64,000 nt of DNA, from contig NZ_KB899966.1 in NCBI RefSeq assembly GCF_000378485.1, positions 558,001 to 622,000 on the forward strand. Reading direction: 5' to 3'. The notes below the pieces were generated by a model. That model was not told the DNA's origin, did no database searches, and worked only from the letters and a program-made list of their open reading frames with translations. The DNA comes from Flavobacterium rivuli WB 3.3-2 = DSM 21788 (lineage in GTDB: Bacteria > Bacteroidota > Bacteroidia > Flavobacteriales > Flavobacteriaceae). Positions 61,097 through 64,000 of this stretch are shown piece after piece. A program made the position numbers and the translations under genes. Each line of letters starts with the position of its first letter. The first letter of the stretch is position 1.

Positions 61097-62077
61097 ATGA
61101 AAAAGATATTTACCAAAAAAACTTTACACAGCAGTATTAAAGTACTTAAAGACACTTTTAATGGTTTTATGATGGATAAGGGCTTAAAGCTAAGCGCTTC
61201 TTTGTCTTACTATACCATATTTTCGTTGGCGCCATTACTACTCCTTATTATATCGCTTGCAGGCTTCTTCTATGGGCGCGAAGCCAGCGAAGGCCGCATC
61301 TTTACCGAAATTAACGGTATTATAGGTAACGAAGCCGCGAAGCAGGTACAACAAATAATAAGCAACCTTGAGCTATCCGGCAATTCTACAATATCTATAA
61401 TAATAGGTATTGTAACGTTAATAATAGGTGCAACAACTGTTTTTGGTGAAATCCAGGACTCTATAAACATGATATGGAAGGTAAAAGCCAAACCTAAAAA
61501 AGGCTGGGTAAAAATGCTGAAAGACCGTTTATTGTCGGGTTCTATAATAGTAGGGCTGGGTTTCCTGCTTATAGTTTCGCTTATTATAAACGGGGCACTC
61601 GCTGCACTAAACAACTTTTTAAAATCTATGTTCCCTGATTTTACGATTATAATCATCAATATTGCCAATATTGCTATAGGCTTTGGGGTAATTACAGTAT
61701 TGTTTGGTGTAATATTTAAAGTACTGCCCGATGCTAAAATTAAGTGGAAACATGTGCGTGCCGGTGCCTTTTTTACGGCATGTTTATTTATGTTAGGCCG
61801 ATACATTATAGGTATCTATATTACAACCACCGGTGCTGGATCGCCTTATGGCGCAGCGGGGTCGTTAATTGTTATATTGCTTTGGGTATACTATACTGCT
61901 GCCATACTGTACTTTGGTGCAGAGTTTACCCGTGCATACGCCATTTTTAAAGGATCGCGTATACAACCCGCAGAATATGCAGTGTTTATTGAGCAACACG
62001 AAACAGAAAAAGAAAATGTTTACATTACAAAAGTAGATAAGGCAACTAAAACAGAGGTTACCAAACCCCTTGAATAA
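61097..62077 (+). CDS. YihY/BrkB family membrane protein
   Basis: A 326-residue inner-membrane protein with six helices. Family marks are LSASLSYYTIFSLAPLLLLI (about 34-53), the IPDAKIKWKHVRAGAFFTA-like block (VLPDAKIKWKHVRAGA, about 213-228), and AGSPYGAAGSLIVILLWVYYTA near 254-275 with YFGAEFTRAY. Earlier called RNase BN by mistake; the real function is not known. It follows a 257-bp gap without a recognisable gene. Confidence 0.92.
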   Translation: MKKIFTKKTLHSSIKVLKDTFNGFMMDKGLKLSASLSYYTIFSLAPLLLLIISLAGFFYGREASEGRIFTEINGIIGNEAAKQVQQIISNLELSGNSTISIIIGIVTLIIGATTVFGEIQDSINMIWKVKAKPKKGWVKMLKDRLLSGSIIVGLGFLLIVSLIINGALAALNNFLKSMFPDFTIIIINIANIAIGFGVITVLFGVIFKVLPDAKIKWKHVRAGAFFTACLFMLGRYIIGIYITTTGAGSPYGAAGSLIVILLWVYYTAAILYFGAEFTRAYAIFKGSRIQPAEYAVFIEQHETEKENVYITKVDKATKTEVTKPLE

Positions 62078-62135
62078 CAGTAGCAATTTGCCTGATACAG
62101 AATACCTTATCCCTATTCCCTTTTCCCTCATCATC

Positions 62136-62143
62136 TATTTTTG
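62136..62143 (+). promoter_or_regulatory. -7 box of the esterase gene
   Basis: TATTTTTG matches TAnnTTTG and lies 12 bases before the ATG at 62155, so the leader would be very short, as for uvrA. Confidence 0.4.
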
Positions 62144-62154
62144 CCATATTGCTC

Positions 62155-62913
62155 ATGAAAACCACATCATCTGATAAACAGACCTTAGGTACTGTTACCG
62201 AATTTACCATAGAAGCACCACAGCTAAACCGCAGTAAAACCATTTGGGTATACCTGCCTTATAATTATGAAGATAGCGACCAGCGTTTCCCGGTAATTTA
62301 CATGCACGACGGTCAGCATGTTTTTGATCATGCCGAATCTGAAAAGCGTGACTGGCATGTGGAGGATAAGCTTAACGTACTGCATTCCCAAGCCATAATT
62401 ATAGGTATAGAGCATGGCGGCCCTAACCGTCGCATTGACGAAATGACGCCCTATAAAAATGAAAAATATGGTGGCGGCCATGCTGATGACTATCTTGATT
62501 TTATAGTAAACACCTTGAAACCCCATGTAGACGGGAATTATAAAACAATTACTGATAAGGAGCATACCACAATTTTTGGGAGTTCTGTTGGCGGACTGAT
62601 ATCTTTTTATGCGATATTAAAGTTCCCCGATGTGTTTGGTAATGCCGGGGTGTTTTCTCCTTCATTCTGGTTCAGCGATGAGATTTTTGCACTGATGGAA
62701 ACAATTGACCATATTGACGGACGAATATACTTCATGGCCGGCGACCATGAGAGCATGGGCATGGTGCCCGATATTGACAACATGGAGCAACTGGTTTTAG
62801 CACGGGTAAACTCCCCTGAACAACTACATAAAAAGATTGTACATAACGGCAAACACAACGAATTGCTTTGGGCTCGCGAATTTACCGATGCGTATACCTG
62901 GCTGGTGGGGTAA
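62155..62913 (+). CDS. Putative esterase (esterase D/Fes-like alpha/beta-hydrolase)
   Basis: A 252-residue cytoplasmic hydrolase of the putative-esterase family. Landmarks: KTIWVYLPYNYEDSDQRFPVIYMHDGQHVFD (about 23-53) covering the oxyanion MHDG, nucleophile elbow FGSSVGGLISFY (Ser about 142), and a closing His in NGKHNELLWAREF (about 233). The ATG at 62155 was preferred to a TTG two codons upstream. Substrate may be a siderophore ester or a small acyl ester; no siderophore gene is nearby. Confidence 0.9.
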   Translation: MKTTSSDKQTLGTVTEFTIEAPQLNRSKTIWVYLPYNYEDSDQRFPVIYMHDGQHVFDHAESEKRDWHVEDKLNVLHSQAIIIGIEHGGPNRRIDEMTPYKNEKYGGGHADDYLDFIVNTLKPHVDGNYKTITDKEHTTIFGSSVGGLISFYAILKFPDVFGNAGVFSPSFWFSDEIFALMETIDHIDGRIYFMAGDHESMGMVPDIDNMEQLVLARVNSPEQLHKKIVHNGKHNELLWAREFTDAYTWLVG

Positions 62914-62941
62914 TTCACAACTGACATTAATTTAATCTTCC

Positions 62942-63044
62942 CCTAAAAATTTATCCGTTATTTCTTTGGCACATCAATAATTATAATTTACTTTGCAATT
63001 CAAAGTACTTTTAAAATGATTAAATATTTAAAGGATATACAGGA
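62942..63044. repeat. Duplicated promoter/N-terminus segment, copy 1
   Basis: About 103 bp closely matching 63717-63819, including an exact stretch of about 40 bp beginning ACATCAATAATTATAATTTA and running through TTTGCAATTCAAAGTACTTT. The copy covers a promoter-like block (TTTG, about 20 bases, TACTTTG), a leader and the first codons of the gene that starts at 63791. Confidence 0.8.
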
Positions 63045-63066
63045 ATTAAAAACAGATAATGCATGA
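63016..63066 (+). pseudogene. 16-codon remnant or leader peptide
   Basis: Reads MIKYLKDIQELKTDNA and stops. The first ten codons match the N-terminus of the membrane protein at 63791 (MENYLKDIQDIKK). The stop overlaps the ATG of the next gene (ATGA), so it could now act as a translated leader that couples translation of 63063-63713, or be only the scar of a duplication. Confidence 0.5.
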
Positions 63067-63713
63067 ACTATACCTATGTTTTATCTTTAATTACATTTAT
63101 AGGGTTTAATATTGCAAGCTTTCCCCTATATGTTTACTTCCACAATAAGGTGTCGGTGAAAACATTAAAAATTATTTTATTAGTTGTTGCAAGTCACATA
63201 GCATTATTTGCGTGTGGGATTTCGCTCATTGGCGATTATATAGATTATACACTTTTTTCGATAGAATATTTAATTTGCATTATTTTAGCCTTTGGGCTTG
63301 TGTCAACAAAAACCTGGCTTCTAAAAATTCCGGGATTTATAATGCTTACAATAGCATCTATTTCTGGACTTGTAACTATTTTATTGGGCATTTTCCTCTT
63401 TATTATAATGTCGCAGGATTATGAGGCCGACAAAGTATATAGCTTTAATAGTAATGGTTACGAATATCAGACACGGAGGTATTCTTATGGTTTCGTGACT
63501 TCAGATGACATTACCTACAGCTTTGCAACATATAGGCATTATGCTTACCTCCCGATTGAATATAAGATTGACTATACCTACTTTTCCAGTATGCAAAGCG
63601 ACCTTAATTTTAGTAAACCGGAACAACTTAAACTAAAGGTTATTGACAGCGACTCATTAAATCAGCTTCAATTTACCACTTACAATAACAGCTTTGTAAA
63701 AGATCTTAAGTAA
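63063..63713 (+). CDS. Hypothetical membrane protein
   Basis: A 216-residue protein with four hydrophobic helices in the first about 120 residues (YVLSLITFIGFNIASFPLYV, ILLVVASHIALFACGISLIG, TLFSIEYLICIILAFGLV, IPGFIMLTIASISGLVTILL) and a polar, Tyr-rich C-terminal domain (about 125-216) with no recognised motif. It is driven by a duplicated promoter shared with the next gene. Function unknown. Confidence 0.75.
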   Translation: MNYTYVLSLITFIGFNIASFPLYVYFHNKVSVKTLKIILLVVASHIALFACGISLIGDYIDYTLFSIEYLICIILAFGLVSTKTWLLKIPGFIMLTIASISGLVTILLGIFLFIIMSQDYEADKVYSFNSNGYEYQTRRYSYGFVTSDDITYSFATYRHYAYLPIEYKIDYTYFSSMQSDLNFSKPEQLKLKVIDSDSLNQLQFTTYNNSFVKDLK

Positions 63714-63716
63714 TTT

Positions 63717-63819
63717 CCTTAAAAATTTCTTCCCTATTTCTTTGTCACATCAATAATTATAATTTACTTTGCAATTCAAAGTACTTTAAAATGGAAAACT
63801 ACTTAAAGGATATACAGGA
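63717..63819. repeat. Duplicated promoter/N-terminus segment, copy 2
   Basis: Partner of 62942-63044. Here the segment continues into an intact open reading frame, so this is probably the parental copy. Confidence 0.8.
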
Positions 63820-64000
63820 CATAAAAAAGATGATGGATAAATCATCACAGTTTATTTCCCTTAGCGGTCTATCGGGTATCATGGCAGGTGTGTATGCACT
63901 AACAGGTGCTTTTTTTATAAAATATATAGATGCTCTTGATAGTGGCTATGTAATTGTAGACAGCTATTCTTTTAAGCTTATATTGCTTGTGGCTGTTGCT
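63791..64000 (+). CDS. Membrane protein, 5' part (runs off the window)
   Basis: The first 70 residues are visible: MENYLKDIQDIKKMMDKSSQ, then FISLSGLSGIMAGVYALTGAFF as the first helix and FKLILLVAVA starting a second. This N-terminus is typical of a Bacteroidota multi-pass membrane protein that often sits beside a winged-helix regulator gene, which would lie outside the window. Function unknown. Confidence 0.75.
   Translation, partial: MENYLKDIQDIKKMMDKSSQFISLSGLSGIMAGVYALTGAFFIKYIDALDSGYVIVDSYSFKLILLVAVA

Overview
The window looks like chromosome of a flavobacterium (Bacteroidota, Flavobacteriaceae, Flavobacterium-like). Supporting signs are moderate to low GC, few Shine-Dalgarno sequences, -7 boxes of the TAnnTTTG type (clear before uvrA and dnaN), dnaN standing alone rather than beside dnaA, and many Bacteroidota-typical families (HisKA_2 TPR kinases, DUF1275, DUF5996, DUF7660, heme-binding-domain cytochromes). 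No rRNA, tRNA, CRISPR array or complete insertion sequence was seen. The genus is inference.

Region 1 (1-13.5 kb): a secreted carboxylesterase cut by the window edge, an LD-carboxypeptidase, and two small proteins resembling single EF-Tu beta-barrel domains. The two barrels are separated by a DUF559 endonuclease gene embedded in MITE-like palindromic repeats. Then come uvrA, a very AT-rich NACHT NTPase of the bacterial NLR-like (bNACHT) type that is probably anti-phage, and a membrane-anchored J-domain protein. A gap of about 380 bp holds a consensus sigma-54 promoter that fires into a short non-coding transcript ending at a strong terminator. Two cytochrome P460/diheme genes, dps and a lipoprotein follow.

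Region 2 (13.5-23.4 kb): a DUF1275 membrane protein, a bicupin oxalate decarboxylase and a 323-bp non-autonomous mobile element with 9-bp target duplications. Next are two histidine kinases (one a large hybrid), a LytTR response regulator, an ankyrin protein and a TPR/HisKA_2 kinase.

Region 3 (23.7-36.2 kb): thirteen closely packed plus-strand genes that look like one operon. They encode a cysteine hydrolase, a porin, an M17 N-domain protein, an amidohydrolase, a DoxX protein, DUF1275, a TPR/HisKA_2 kinase with a sigma-54 response regulator, an MhqO-like dioxygenase, GNAT, an MhqD-like esterase, a cupin and a TMEM175 channel. The DoxX/MhqO/MhqD combination resembles the quinone-stress mhq set of Firmicutes.

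Region 4 (36.5-55 kb): a second sigma-54 activator divergent from a MaoC protein, then a plus-strand group (two alpha/beta hydrolases, MFS, GAPDH, pirin, GNAT). A minus-strand group follows: NmrA-like protein, pirin, a 57-aa His/Cys peptide, YciI, an SdhC-like orphan, AhpD-like, bestrophin, hydrolase and DUF5996. Upstream of this group lie a near-consensus sigma-54 promoter, two TTCACTT inverted repeats and a frameshifted GAF/sigma-54 activator gene. Regions 3 and 4 together read as a detoxification/electrophile-stress island with three sigma-54 activators.

Region 5 (55-64 kb): DUF7660, dnaN, a single-domain response regulator, a coiled-coil protein, a thiolase, NDH-2, a YihY/BrkB protein, an esterase, and two small membrane-protein genes that share a duplicated promoter/N-terminus, the second cut by the window end.
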